Below, one piece after another: positions 41,501 through 51,813 of a stretch of 64,000 bases of DNA. The translations under genes and the position numbers were made by a program. How positions within the stretch are numbered: position 1 is the stretch's first letter; each line of letters starts with the position of its first letter. The DNA is from Aquila chrysaetos chrysaetos (Eukaryota; Chordata; Aves; Accipitriformes; Accipitridae): NCBI RefSeq assembly GCF_900496995.4, contig NC_044024.1, positions 20,276,698-20,340,697 on the forward strand, given 5' to 3'. The notes under the pieces are model-generated. The model saw nothing but the letters and a program-made list of their open reading frames with translations, had not been told where the DNA came from and made no database searches.

Positions 41501-42228
41501 TTATGAGAGTGATAAATTCATTGCTGACTCTGACTCCATTTGCATCTCCAAAGATCATCAGATCAAAGACCCTGCATGTAACGTTCACATTATTTTGTTA
41601 AAAAAACTTGTAAATAAGCAGCAGTACTTTAACTAGCCACCTAATACCAACTCTTTGCAAAACCTGTCCCCATTCCTGCTTTTCCCTTCTATCCAGGTGC
41701 CCTCTTTCCTTCCTGTTTTAGGTAGGCAATTCTCATTTCCTTCCTAGTTCCTACGTCTGCAAGTAGGAATTCACACAAGGCTCACTTCTCACTATCTAGA
41801 CCAAGCACATAAAACTACAGTAATGCTAATTTGCAAGCTGAGGGAACAAAGCCAACTGTTGTCCCCAATGCACGGCCAAACTTGCAAGACTGTGTCATTC
41901 ATGGCTGACCAGTAATAAAGGTGGGAGAAGAAAAGACGAAATGGAAGAGAGGATAAAAATGGAAGAGTTACAGATATAGTGAGGTGTGAAGGTTTTTTGG
42001 TTCAGTTCTGACTGCCACAGACTATGTGAAATTAGACAAGACACAATCGCTTTATGCTTCAGGTTCTTTGAAAGAACAGGACTAAAACCCCTTCTTCCCT
42101 ATGCTTCAAAGAGATGCATCAGCTCCAAAACAACAGACTGGTGTCAGAGGACAGTGTGGGGAATGTGCTCAGAGATCTGACAATTGCACCCAGCTCCAAC
42201 TGTTATTAAAATGAAAGTCCCTCTCACG

Positions 42229-42252
42229 TTTTTTTTTTTGTTTTTTTTTTTT
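42229..42252 (+). repeat. Poly-T tract
   Basis: A T run interrupted once by G at 42240, equivalent to an A tract on the minus strand. It is simple sequence, with no clear retrocopy attached. Confidence 0.8.
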
Positions 42253-43025
42253 AGCTTTACATTAGTATCCACAATATAGTAGATTTTTTTCCTAAAGCTG
42301 TGGTCATCTGTTTTTGCATAATACATTATAAGTTATAAATAAAGGATCAATCATTCATCCTGACACTTCAAACAATCTAGTTTTCCATCAGCTAGAAGAC
42401 CCTAATAAACTCCTAATCACTAGAATTTTTTTTATTTGTGCATAAAAATGCACAATAAATTACAGCTTCACTGTTAGAGTAACTCTGCTGATGTCTTCAG
42501 CTATACCTGTGAATATTGTTATTCACCAGAAACATTTCAAGACTTAAAATATTATTTTACTCTGTTGCTCATTTTGTTTGTGGGTCTTCTTTCTTTTTTT
42601 TTTTTTTTAAGCAACTCATACAACAAGGACACACAATTTCTAGTAAATCTACAGGTGTAACTACATACTGATGTGTAGAATCACATTTCTAAAGTACAGC
42701 AATATAGCTTGATGTTGAGGAAAGGTCTCAATTTATACACTTAAATTCATTGGATTTGAGGACAGACTTAAGCTAAGCATGTGCTTAAATGCTTTTCTGA
42801 ATAAGAATTCAGGTCCTTTAGTCCCTCTGCTTTGGAGTTCAACTTCCAATGCTTATTGATGATATCTACCACATACAAACAAGACTCCAGGCCTTGCCTT
42901 TATTTCCAGGCTTACTTAAGATGGAATTTGCAAATGATACATTAGGGAGAGACAAGATGCAGAGTTCTATTTTACAGGGGGAGCAACATTACATGAGCTG
43001 ACTTCGAATTTCATACATTGTCAGG

Positions 43026-43390
43026 GAGCAGCGAGAGTGGGGCTGCTCCACCAAGGCAGGAGCTAAGGGTGACCACGCAGGGGTAGGGAAGCGACCTTGC
43101 CAACAAGGCTGCAATCCCACAGCACCAAGCCAGGCCAGCAGAACGGGGCTGGGGATGGCGATGGGTTCTGTTCAGAGTCCAGTGATCATTAGAGAAATGA
43201 GGGGTGGCAAGTCAGGTCCAAGGCCAGTGTGGGAGGCCCAGTCAACAAGTCGGGAACTGCCAAGGACAGAGCTGAGGACGGAGGTCTGCCTACGGCACAG
43301 CTTGGGTGAGGACTGGGGTCCGGGCCAGAGCCAACACGGAGCTCCCAGGCAGATCACCTGCGAGTAGAAGCCCCACACAAGGCTGCTCTG
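43026..43390. other. GC-rich patch of unknown nature
   Basis: About 360 bases are rich in CAGG/CCAAG/GGAC words and clearly more GC-rich than their flanks. The repeated use of short words (aggtccaaggcc, aaggacagagctgaggacgg, ccgggccagagcc) suggests a degenerate repeat or old GC-rich insertion. Short open frames exist on both strands (for example 43155-43367 plus and 43172-43378 minus) but have no recognisable domain. It could be an isolated regulatory CpG patch, about 4 kb upstream of the TMEM164 island. Confidence 0.35.
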
Positions 43391-43718
43391 GGTGGTTAAG
43401 GACTACTGGTATGCCCAGGGCCCTGGCATTTCTTCATGGATTAACGTTAGGTTTCACCATTTTTATCTTTCAAGAAGCCTCCGCCAGAAAAATAAATCTC
43501 ACGTTAGATACAAGAACAAGCCTCAGGCTCTTGTGCAAGCACTTTAGTTACGGGAATTTATTGCTTTTAGACAATCATTTCTATTGACATAGGAGATATA
43601 TGTGTTTACAATGGAACTTAGTAAGAGCCTAAATTACTCAGTGAAAGGATGAGAAGAAATGGTTAACAAACAGAGAAGAGCAACGGCTTAGCATTCAGTC
43701 AATAATACTAAATTGTTA

Positions 43719-43830
43719 TTTGCAGATTTCAAAGTGCTTTTCAAAGAAGCTGAAGAAACTGAAAAAGAGAGAATAAAGGAACTGTGCCTAAGCCACCCAG
43801 CAGATCAAGATCAGAGAACCAGATCTTTTG
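43719..43830 (+). repeat. Possible MIR/CORE-SINE-like fragment
   Basis: The order 'caaagtgcttttcaaagaag', 'ctgaagaaactgaaaaagag', 'gaactgtgcctaagccaccc', 'agatcaagatcagagaacc' follows the core of MIR-type SINEs (spread-out GAGGAAACTGAGGC ... TTGCCCAAGGTCACACAGC). It is too diverged to be certain by eye. Confidence 0.35.
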
Positions 43831-44269
43831 TATTTATAGTGGGTCACAATCTGAACATGAATTAATGATATCGTGCTGTTGCAAAGAAATCTCAATCGTA
43901 CCAGGATGTCCAGTTTTATACCAACTATGTTCCTTCTTTCTAATGAGTGGGAAATCACAGCAAAACAAGAAATCAGCAGGTCGCCTCATCCATCGCCATG
44001 ACCCAAAGTAGGATCAAATAGACCAGCAAAGTGTTCCAGGTTACAACTACCTCTGGAATTATAACTGTAATGTTAATCAGTTTCCTCATACAGTCAACCA
44101 CATAGCCCCAGAAAAGCTTATGGTGTAAGACAGTGTGAGAGAAAATGAGTAGCAAGGGGAAGAGGAAAGGCAGTGATAATTTATACCAGGCAGCTTATAC
44201 CAGTATAATGTGGTGAACTATGATGCAACTTGATCTTACTGAATATCTTCTTTATTTTTTTAAAAAAGC

Positions 44270-45260
44270 ATGTTTCCAAATGGTCAAGACTATTCTAAAA
44301 TTTAATCCTGTCCCCCTCAGCTTTGCGTCACCTGCAAAATTAATAAGTATGTTCTCTGTTCTGTTATTTACATTGTGAATAACAAAAAGACCCAGACTGA
44401 AGACAGGGTCTAGGAACCCAGCAATGTATTCTTTCCTTTTGACAGTGAACTACTGCTTGCTATCCAGTCAGTTTTGTATAGACCTTAGAATACATTTACC
44501 CAGACCATATTTCTCTTTTTAATGAAAATGTCATGTAAGTGTCAAAAACCTAATCAAACTGACAACAGGCGCTGTCCTATCCACAAGGCCTGTTCCTTAC
44601 TGGAGGAGAAAATCAAGTTATCTGGCGTGATTTATTTTTGACAGATCCATGTTGAATCCTATCATTCCCTGGTTATCATCTAGGTGCTAATAATAATTTG
44701 TGAGGTTATTTGTCCTAGGATTTTTCTGGGCATTTAAGCTAATTACACTGATTGAGCTGTGTTTCTCTGGCTCCGTCCCCCCTTTGATAGCAGCCATTTA
44801 CAGTTGCCTCTTCTGGTTTTTCAGCATCTCATTCACCTTAGTTCAGCCAATTCCTTAACTGTCTTTCGATCATGCTCACTAGACTCAAACAATTTCAATA
44901 CCTTTGGTTTATCTGAGTGCTCCTAATCTGTTGTTTACCTACTCTGGGCTGAGCTAATTTGTTCTCGGCATCACCGTCCTAACTATCTGCTTGCCTGTGA
45001 TCTTTTTTGGAAGTCTGATACCACAAAGGCACCAATCACTTAAGCTTTCTTTATAATTTGTTGAGAGATTTTCTTCTCTGTTGAGTAGGGGATTAATCTT
45101 TTTTCTCTGTCTTCCTCTTAGTATGAATACACTTACGGAGCAATTTTTATCTGATAGCTCTTGATAGTTCATTTGTTTTGCAGCATACTTTTTTTTAGTC
45201 TTTCTTTCTTATTCTTAGTAATCTGACCTGTCTTACTTTGTATTTTCTTCACGTGCTTAA
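44270..45260 (-). mobile_element. Ancient CR1-type LINE ORF2 relic (reverse-transcriptase region)
   Basis: Read on the minus strand, this segment follows the reverse-transcriptase part of CR1 ORF2. Near 44273-44345 it translates to FAGDAKLRGT, matching the family's FADDTKL active-site block, with the second catalytic position altered (ADD to AGD). Further upstream on that strand (about 44480-44780), phrases correspond to the conserved segments around 'LDF..AFDTV', 'HGF...SCQTNL' and the region following 'NYRPVSL'. Frames are broken by many stops and indels, so the element is dead. The match is to the old family shared by turtles, crocodilians and birds rather than to young avian CR1. The boundaries are approximate, especially the 45260 end. 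Confidence 0.75.
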
Positions 45261-47181
45261 GGTCAACAGAGACCTCATGATGTGGTCAAGCTAACCTTAG
45301 TATTATTTCTATTCTACTCATAACTGAGATAAATGCGGTCTTTGAATTATTTTTCTAAAGCATCATTCCTTTTCTTAACTCCTTTCTTTAGACTTAATTC
45401 CTATGAGGTCTTAACTATTAATTGCTTAAGTCTTTAGCTTTCATGACATCTGTTTTTATTTAGCTGTTCTCTTTCCTTCCTCTCCTATGGACAACAAACC
45501 GTCATTTTGCAAATGCTCTTCTTTGTGGGCAAAATACTGCCCACTTTCACGTTCTCAGCCAGTTACTCTTCACTGGCATTCTCTAAAAAAGATACCGAAC
45601 CACCCAACGAAGCCCTCATATTCTTGTGGCTAGTCCATGTTCTAAAGAAATCATTACAACTGAGATACCAATACTTGACATCATATTGCTGTTCTAAGTA
45701 TAGGTCTTTTTCACTCCACCAAAGAAAAGCTCAGGAAAGGAGAAGTCCAAGAAGCAGACCACAGACCACTGCGGAAGGCGAGACACTGAGTGAAATGCAA
45801 AGGCAAGGTCTAAAGCTGCCTGGGATTGCTTTTAGCAGCAGTAGCTGTCCTCTTGTATGTGACCGAGGGAGTGGAAAGGGACAGATCTGTTCCAGGTTGT
45901 TCACGGCAGCAGACAATCCAATTGGTAGACCCCTTGAGAGCAAATACTCGGTGCTTATCTTTGTGAGCAGTATTTCTGTATTTTAGAAATAGGGGAAGAA
46001 AAGAACTGCCAAAACATTGGTGTCAGTGCCGAGCTGCTTGTTTTGAGTATTCAGGCTGTGAAGCAGGTTAACGCAGCACGCTTGTGTTGCAGGTGTGTGC
46101 ATGTCCAGTTAGGGCGGAAGGCATTTGCAGGAGGTTTGTGCCTATTCAGGTTGTGCATCCGGTTTCTGCACATTCACCTTCTGCAGCAGGTTTGTGCGTA
46201 ATTAGATCAACAACAGGTGTTTTAATGAATCAACAATGGCTGAGAAAACAGCAATTTGTAGAAGAATTCTTATCAAGCTCTAATTGTGGAAAGGAGCCCT
46301 TGAAGATCTTGGAAAAGCCTGGTGGGTCCCCCTTCTTACCCAAAAAAAGGAGAAATTTCTTTCACAGCAGAGTGGCATGCACATACTGCCTCCAGCTTTA
46401 CAGACCAGGTGTTGCTGCCTCCCCATCTATATGGAAATCACTTTGACTCAGCCAGTAGAGGTACCTGCTTGGTCTTTTCAAACTTATTTGTGGAACTGAG
46501 CTTTTATTTTCAGTAAAGCAGGCTCAACAGTTTGGCTGGTGACGGTGCTGCCGTAGTGCTGTCCTGCAGAGAAGGGCAGCCCCGTAACGGTCAGGAGAGC
46601 TATATGCTACGGGCAGGGTATGTGAAATGAAATCTGTTGTACGAGACAGCTCTCGGGTTATGTTCGTTCGTGATTCTAACTACCTTGCCAACATCCCCTT
46701 AACCCACTACTCTACCTAGATCTCCACCTGCCTTTGCCTTTCACGTAGAAACAAGAGTTCCGTATTTGCAGTACAGCCGCTACAAAAAGCCACAAACCGG
46801 TTGCACCCAGGAACCAAACCCGGCCTCCACTGCACCAGGCGCGGTTTTGCACACACTCTTACACGCGCACACAGCGGGGCACGGCTGACGGCACACACTT
46901 ACCCCACCGTCAGGCCGGGGCCGGGCTGAAGCCCCTCTCAAGTTTGGCCCTTTGCGGTGCGCCGTGAAGAACGCAGGCCACTGCCATTTCTTGGCCGGCT
47001 AATCCCACCTGCGACGGCACTTGAGGAACTAGTTTATCAAGTTAAAGGCCGCTTGTTGAATCGAGTCGGCAAGCCGCAGCGCGGAGAGGAAGACTACCGC
47101 CGGCCCTTTACTTCCTCTCGGCCGGGGGCACTGAGGGGAGCCGGGCGGGTGGGGACGCCAGGCCGAACCGCGGGCAGCTGC

Positions 47182-47226
47182 GGGGAGGAGGAGGAGGAGG
47201 AGGAAGAAGAAGAAGAAGAAGAAGGG
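47182..47226 (+). repeat. (GGA)n/(GAA)n trinucleotide repeat
   Basis: A GGA run turns into a GAA run. Translated it gives poly-glutamate in one frame and poly-serine or poly-leucine in antisense frames, which explains several spurious GC-rich open frames here. It lies in the probable TMEM164 5' UTR/promoter. Confidence 0.9.
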
Positions 47227-47819
47227 GAGCAGCCGGGCGAGAGCCGAGGCAACAGGCAGGAGGAAGGCGAGGACGCGGAGAGCGAGGGAGAGGGGAGCGC
47301 AGCCCGCCGAGGGAGCAGCGGCCGCGGAGGTGAAGGGAGGCGGTGGGGAACGAAGGCAGCAGCCGCGGGAGGCGGGAGCAGCCGGGGCGGAGGGAGGAGC
47401 GGGCGGCCGGGCGCAGCCAATTCGGGGGGCCTCGTCCATTTTTCGGCGTGAGTCAGGCACGTCGGTGGGGTGATGCCACGGCGCTGGGAAGGGGCCGGGA
47501 GAGCCGCGGGACGCGGCGGCAGCCGGGAGCGACCCGCCCGCTCGGGCTCGTACTCTCAGCCCTACCACCGCCGCTGCTGAGGAGAGCCCTGCTTCCTCCT
47601 TCCCCTCCCTCGCCGAGGCCGGCGCCATGGCTGGGGGCGCTGGGCCTGCCTCCTCTCAGCCGCGCCGCGCTCCCTGACGGAGCGGATAACCGCCTCCCCC
47701 CCCTCCCCCCCGCCCGCCGCCTGACGGAGGTACCGGACACAGCGCTGCGAGGCGGGAAGGGGTGGGGGGGCGCGAGCGCGCGGCGGCCGTTGGGGCGGGC
47801 GGGCTGCGGGGCGCAGCGG

Positions 47820-47843
47820 GGGAGGAGGAGGAGGAGGAGGAGG
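47820..47843 (+). repeat. (GGA)n trinucleotide repeat
   Basis: A second pure GGA tract of eight units in the same CpG island, next to a possible splice donor (GAG|GTAGGG). Confidence 0.9.
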
Positions 47844-47897
47844 TAGGGCGGGCGGGCTGTGGGAAGGGAGACAGTGGCCCGGCGTTGGGAACGGGCC

Positions 47898-47918
47898 GGG
47901 GGGGGGGGGGGGGGGGGG
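47898..47918 (+). repeat. Poly-G tract (21 G)
   Basis: Twenty-one consecutive G, about 160 bases before the TMEM164 exon-2 acceptor. It is a G-quadruplex candidate on the coding strand, in the presumed short 5' UTR intron or in the leader, depending on which donor is used. Confidence 0.95.
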
Positions 47919-48078
47919 CAGGTCGTTCTGCTGTCCTGCGGAGAAGGGGAGCCCCGTGAGGGAGAGCGACGAGTGCCGGGGGATGGCGGCGGGCGGGGAA
48001 GAGGAGGGCTTCCTGAGGCGAGGGGCTTTCGCCGCTGCTCACGGGCTCCATTCATCTGTGGCTCCTCCCTTCTGGCAG

Positions 48079-48307
48079 GCTGCTGCGTGTGTGGGTCTCG
48101 TCCTGGCATCGAAGGGAAAAGCCAAAAATTAGCCTTGCCCCAAGCTGAGCCGCTTGCTTCTCCGGAAGGTTGGGAAGGAAGGGGACTACAGAGGGGCCGT
48201 CCTTGCGTTTCATGTTTCGTCAGCCCGACAGCATTTTGGCTTTGATTCCGTCTTGCTCCTACCTGTTCCTGGACAGCGACGGGGAGGAGAAGAGGCACCG
48301 TCCCACC
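48079..48307 (+). other. TMEM164: TMEM164 5' UTR part of the start-codon exon
   Basis: The exon is opened by a strong acceptor: a pyrimidine-rich stretch, cctcccttctggcag, with AG at 48077-48078. The leader is open in the TMEM164 frame from at least 48170. It has an in-frame ATG at 48212 in weak context (T at -3). The main start at 48308 has A at -3 and agrees with the N-terminus known for the family. Initiation at 48212 would add 32 residues. Confidence 0.75.
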
Positions 48308-48676
48308 ATGTCTCGTTACAGCCTCCATAATCTCCTGGACTGGATGTATGGGGGTGTGGACCCCAGCTTTGCTGGCAACGGAGGGCCAGAGTGCGCGGCC
48401 TTTCTCTCTGGGAAGCAGCGCTTTCTGGAGAGTTTGGTCTTCCTCAGCGTGGGCGTCGTGGAGATCCTTCTGTCCCTGTGGAAGCTCAGGCAGCTGCATT
48501 TCAGGGAGCTGGAGGGACATCTGCTGCAGCAGCCCCAGCCGAAGCAGGAGAGCTTGGGCAAGAATGTGCTGCTGGTGGTGCTGTGCCTCATCTTTGGGCT
48601 GGAGGTGGGGTTCAAGTTTGCCACCAGGACTGTCATTTACCTCCTGAATCCCTGCCATGTCGTCACTATGATGCAG
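48308..48676 (+). CDS. TMEM164: TMEM164, first coding exon (residues 1-123, partial)
   Basis: This is the N-terminal exon of transmembrane protein 164, a multi-pass membrane protein of about 297 residues in mammals. Translation from the ATG in CCACC context gives a start MSRYS..., then the hallmark [20 protein letters not shown] at residues about 9-28. Hydrophobic segments span about 38-58 and 86-104, and a third begins at about 108 and carries the conserved [12 protein letters not shown] with Cys116. The exon closes at a consensus donor, CAG|GTAAGG (GT at 48677-48678), in phase 0. TMEM164 has been reported to be an acyltransferase that makes C20:4 ether phospholipids and promotes ferroptosis. 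The conserved Cys of the NPCH motif is, I believe, the reported catalytic residue (Cys123 in human), recalled rather than checked. The remaining exons are not in this window and must lie beyond 64000. The poorly conserved 60-82 linker differs from mammals as expected. Identification is firm. Confidence 0.94.
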
Positions 48677-51223
48677 GTAAGGCTTGTGTACCGTCGCCAG
48701 CAAGTTTGCTTTAGTTTTATACTTGCAGAGCGGTATTTTTCCTGTAGGCAGTTAGTGGACCAAAAGCACGCAGCAAAAGCACAAATGCTGAGAATTGGTA
48801 TAAATGTTTTAAAACTGACTTAGTTTTTAATCACCTGAATTGAAATCTATGGAAAAAAAAAAACCAAGTCAAATGAAAAGGTGAAATTGTAGCTATGACT
48901 AAGGTCCAAATCTCTGTTGAAAATGCAGAAAATTAAGGCATTCTCACCACTTGCTTCCACCTCATCCTTGTTTCAAGAATAGAAAATGCTGTTTGCACTG
49001 ATAGCAGTAGAATTTGCACCAACTTTAATGAAAACAAGATTATTGCTAAAGTGGCTATGTAATTTACAGGAACTTTTTCAAGCAAGTGACTTTTAGGGGT
49101 GTGAATATATTTTGTAAAGGTGTTGAAGAAACAAATTACTCTTTATTTGTGCAGACAATGTTGATTTACCATTCTAATTTTGGAAGCTGAATAGTAAGGA
49201 AACAAGTGTTACCAGTGTCTCATACATGGGGTGAACAAACCAATCTGGCTTAATACCTGTGGATAAACTATGTGCTTTAATGACTTGTGGCTTGGTTGTT
49301 GATGCATGATAATGTGCAATTTGTGTAGCTTCCAGAGTAATGGAAACATTTATAAGTAGTTATTGAACTACAATATCTAAAGCTTACAGGGTGTATTTGT
49401 CAGTAGTCCTGTGCATGTACTTAACTGGCAGTTTCACTGAGCTTGGTAAGGAGTGTGGGAGATGCCAAAAATAATAATATTTTGTTTAATTTTGCTAATA
49501 TTGTACCCTCAGTACTGGACAACTTACAAAACTTAAGCTCAGGAATTAATAGAAGAATGTCAAAAAGGCTTTCATAAAAGCTGCCGTGATAACAACATCT
49601 GTCTAAGATCAGTAACAGATGAAAATCAGAGCAATGCCATTCTTAGTCTCCCTTTGCAGAATGCTAAGTGATCTGGGCTGTATCGGATCAAGCAAGTTGT
49701 TAGTTTCACTCCTGGAGAGCTTTTCCTAACAGGAATGGAAACATTTTTATGGTTGTAACAGAGGTTTGAGGGGGGATGGGTATTATTTCAAGAGGTGAAA
49801 ATGCAGCTCTTACGCCATATTCAAGACCTTTACAGCAATTAACTTACAGTTCCAGAACTTAATTAGTAGGTTATGTAAATTCCTAAGTAATGATGCAGTG
49901 TTAGCTCAGTATTTTACACCATAGGACACTTGCCTCCTATGAAGTGGTATCAATTGCTGTGCAATCAATTAGTCAGTATTGGTAATGAATGAGAAAGCAG
50001 AAGGTATGCAAGAGCTGTAGAAATAATTAAAATAAAATAATACAGCCATATGCCATTTCTTGGCAATGCTCGATGTTTACTGGAAAAATTTCCTATTAAT
50101 TCTCTGGGAAGAAGGTGAGGATATGTTACCATTATGATTTGAAAGTTTAGTTGTCTTGATATGGTATTATAATAGGATGTAATGATAAGTATTCAGCTAA
50201 AGCTAATGTGTATACATAAATGGGGGAGCTAGTATTGTTTATCTCATTCACTGATGCTCTCCCCCAGGAAGACAGAGACTTAACCTCTGTAGTCAGGCAT
50301 GGGCAGTTCTTAATCTCTTTTTGATCAGTTGTGAAGCTTTTTTAATAATCCTGTGCTAATTACTCATTAGAAATGGCATTCCAGCATTTGTGAAATTGAA
50401 AAGATGGGTATGTCAGCAAAATTCAGAAGCCATGTCTCTTCATCCTCAAATAGATGTATTAGAAATAGACCTGGGCTTAATGTAGAGAATGAAAATATCT
50501 GCAAAACCAACAGCTTTCAGCAGAGAAAACAGGTTAGATACAAAGATCATCAATGAAAAGTAATAGACAGTAGTTGGAATCTTGCAAGCATTGTTTTTCT
50601 GGCCTGCATTTGCTGAGGGCAACAGATTGGCAAGATGAAATACATGAAGATATAATTTATCCTTCACTTCTGTTCTTGCGGTAGTTTATGCATAATCCTG
50701 CTGCTGCGCCCAAACATTAGGATGAATAAAGTGGGAGGTGAAGAGATGAAACATGCTACAACAGTCAAGATCACTTTAAAGGGAAGCCAACAGTAGCTGT
50801 TGGGAAAGGTCTCTTCTTTCACTCAATTTCTGTTTTCCTTTTCTTCAACTGAGACTGTTTCACCTCAGAGCAACAAAGGCTCTGGGCTCTGAGCCAAAAG
50901 TATTTGGAACTGGAAATTATCCTTCAGATTTTCTCTGCATAAAAGCAAAAGATCTGCTTTTAAAAGACCTAAGACTGAAATGAAATCACAAAATAAAATG
51001 GGAATTACATCTGTGGTGCATTTGGGCAGACAAAACTGCATAATATAATGGATACTGAGCTCTACAAATGAGTCTGTTTTGATCAGGTGTCTAATTTCTG
51101 CCTATCACACCAACCTGTGTTCAAATCAAATCTTTCTGATGAGTGGGAAGAACTAGTTTAGATGTGTCGTCACAAGAATGAAGTGTCGATCAAATGAACG
51201 TATTTAACTGCCTAAACAGTTCT

Positions 51224-51813
51224 CATGGTGTCATGGTTTAACCCCAGCTGGCAACTAAGCATCATGCAGGCGCTTGCTCACTCAACCCCTGCCCCAGTGG
51301 GATGGGGGAGGGAATCAAAAAAGACGTAAAACTCGTGGGTTGAGATAAAGACAGTTTAATAGAACAGAAAGGAAGAAAATAATAATGATGATAATAATAG
51401 AATGACAATAATAAAAGAATTGGAATACACAAAACAAGTGATGCACAATGGAATTGCTCACCACTTGCTGACGGATGCCCAGTTAGTTCCTGAGCAGTGA
51501 TGTGCCCAGCCTGGCCAACTCCCCCCAGTTTGTATACTGGGCATGACATCATATGGTATAGAATATTCCTTTGGCCAGTTTGGGTCAGCTGTCCTGGCTG
51601 TGTCCCCTCCCAACTTCTTGTGCCCCTCCAGCCTTCTTGCTGGCTGGGCATGAGAAGCTGAAAAATTCTTGATTTAGTCCATACAGTACTTAGCAACAAC
51701 TGAAAACATCAGTGTGTTATCAACATTATTCTCATCCTAAATCCAAAACATAATAATATTCCAGCTACTAGAAGGAAAATTAACTCTATCTCAGCCAAAA
51801 CCAGGACACATGG
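51224..51813 (-). mobile_element. Solo LTR of an avian endogenous retrovirus, with target-site duplication
   Basis: The LTR body is 51229-51808 (580 bases). It begins TGTCATGG and ends CCAGGACA on the plus strand, so both ends carry the TG...CA termini of retroviral LTRs. It is flanked by perfect CATGG duplications at 51224-51228 and 51809-51813. Transcription signals read on the minus strand: a TATA-like TATACAAA at 51529-51536 and an ATTAAA polyadenylation hexamer at 51355-51360, which give a U3-R-U5 order running right to left. A short ATT/ATTATT microsatellite lies in R at about 51377-51415. No internal retroviral genes are present, as in a solo LTR left by LTR-LTR recombination. The 5-bp duplication fits class III (ERVL-like) or class I elements. 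I recognise the family as common in birds but cannot name it. It lies antisense within the TMEM164 intron. Confidence 0.93.

Larger units (their letters stand above)
21430..46800. other. Intergenic spacer between two divergent promoters
   Basis: About 25 kb without any supported gene. Open frames are short and show no family resemblance. Contents that can be named are listed separately: an ancient CR1-like relic (22.4-22.85 kb), a GC-rich open segment (22.9-23.2 kb), a putative LTR-like repeat (38.2-38.55 kb), a GC-rich patch (43.0-43.4 kb), a MIR-like fragment (43.7 kb) and a CR1 reverse-transcriptase relic (44.3-45.2 kb). The rest is AT-rich sequence in which I see nothing specific. Enhancers or conserved non-coding elements may exist but cannot be identified without alignment. 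Confidence 0.7.
46840..48010 (+). promoter_or_regulatory. TMEM164: CpG island: TMEM164 promoter and untranslated first exon
   Basis: Dense CpG sequence with a CCAAT box at 47417-47421, a NotI site (47318-47325), GC boxes and purine tracts lies immediately upstream of the TMEM164 coding exon. An untranslated first exon must end here. Candidate donors are GGC|GTGAGT (GT at 47448-47449), GAG|GTACCG near 47730 and GAG|GTAGGG near 47842. The first has the best intronic consensus. The matching acceptor is at 48077-48078. The start site cannot be fixed from sequence alone. The lack of an obvious TATA box fits a broad CpG-type promoter. Confidence 0.8.

Noticed and set aside
45507..45986. 159-codon plus-strand open frame
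   Set aside because: It has mixed composition with no recognisable motif, overlaps an antisense frame and lies in intergenic DNA. It is judged chance.
46957..47628. 164-codon poly-Glu frame (plus) and 199-codon Pro/Ser-rich frame (minus)
   Set aside because: Both are produced by the GGA/GAA repeat and CpG composition of the TMEM164 5' region.
47453..48703. 416-codon open frame on the minus strand over the TMEM164 island and exon
   Set aside because: It is the antisense shadow of a GC-rich CpG island and a real exon. It is Pro/Arg/Ser-rich, has no domain, and its extent follows base composition.
51262..51699. 145-codon minus-strand open frame
   Set aside because: It lies wholly inside the solo LTR, spans its U3/R/U5 signals, and has no retroviral protein likeness.
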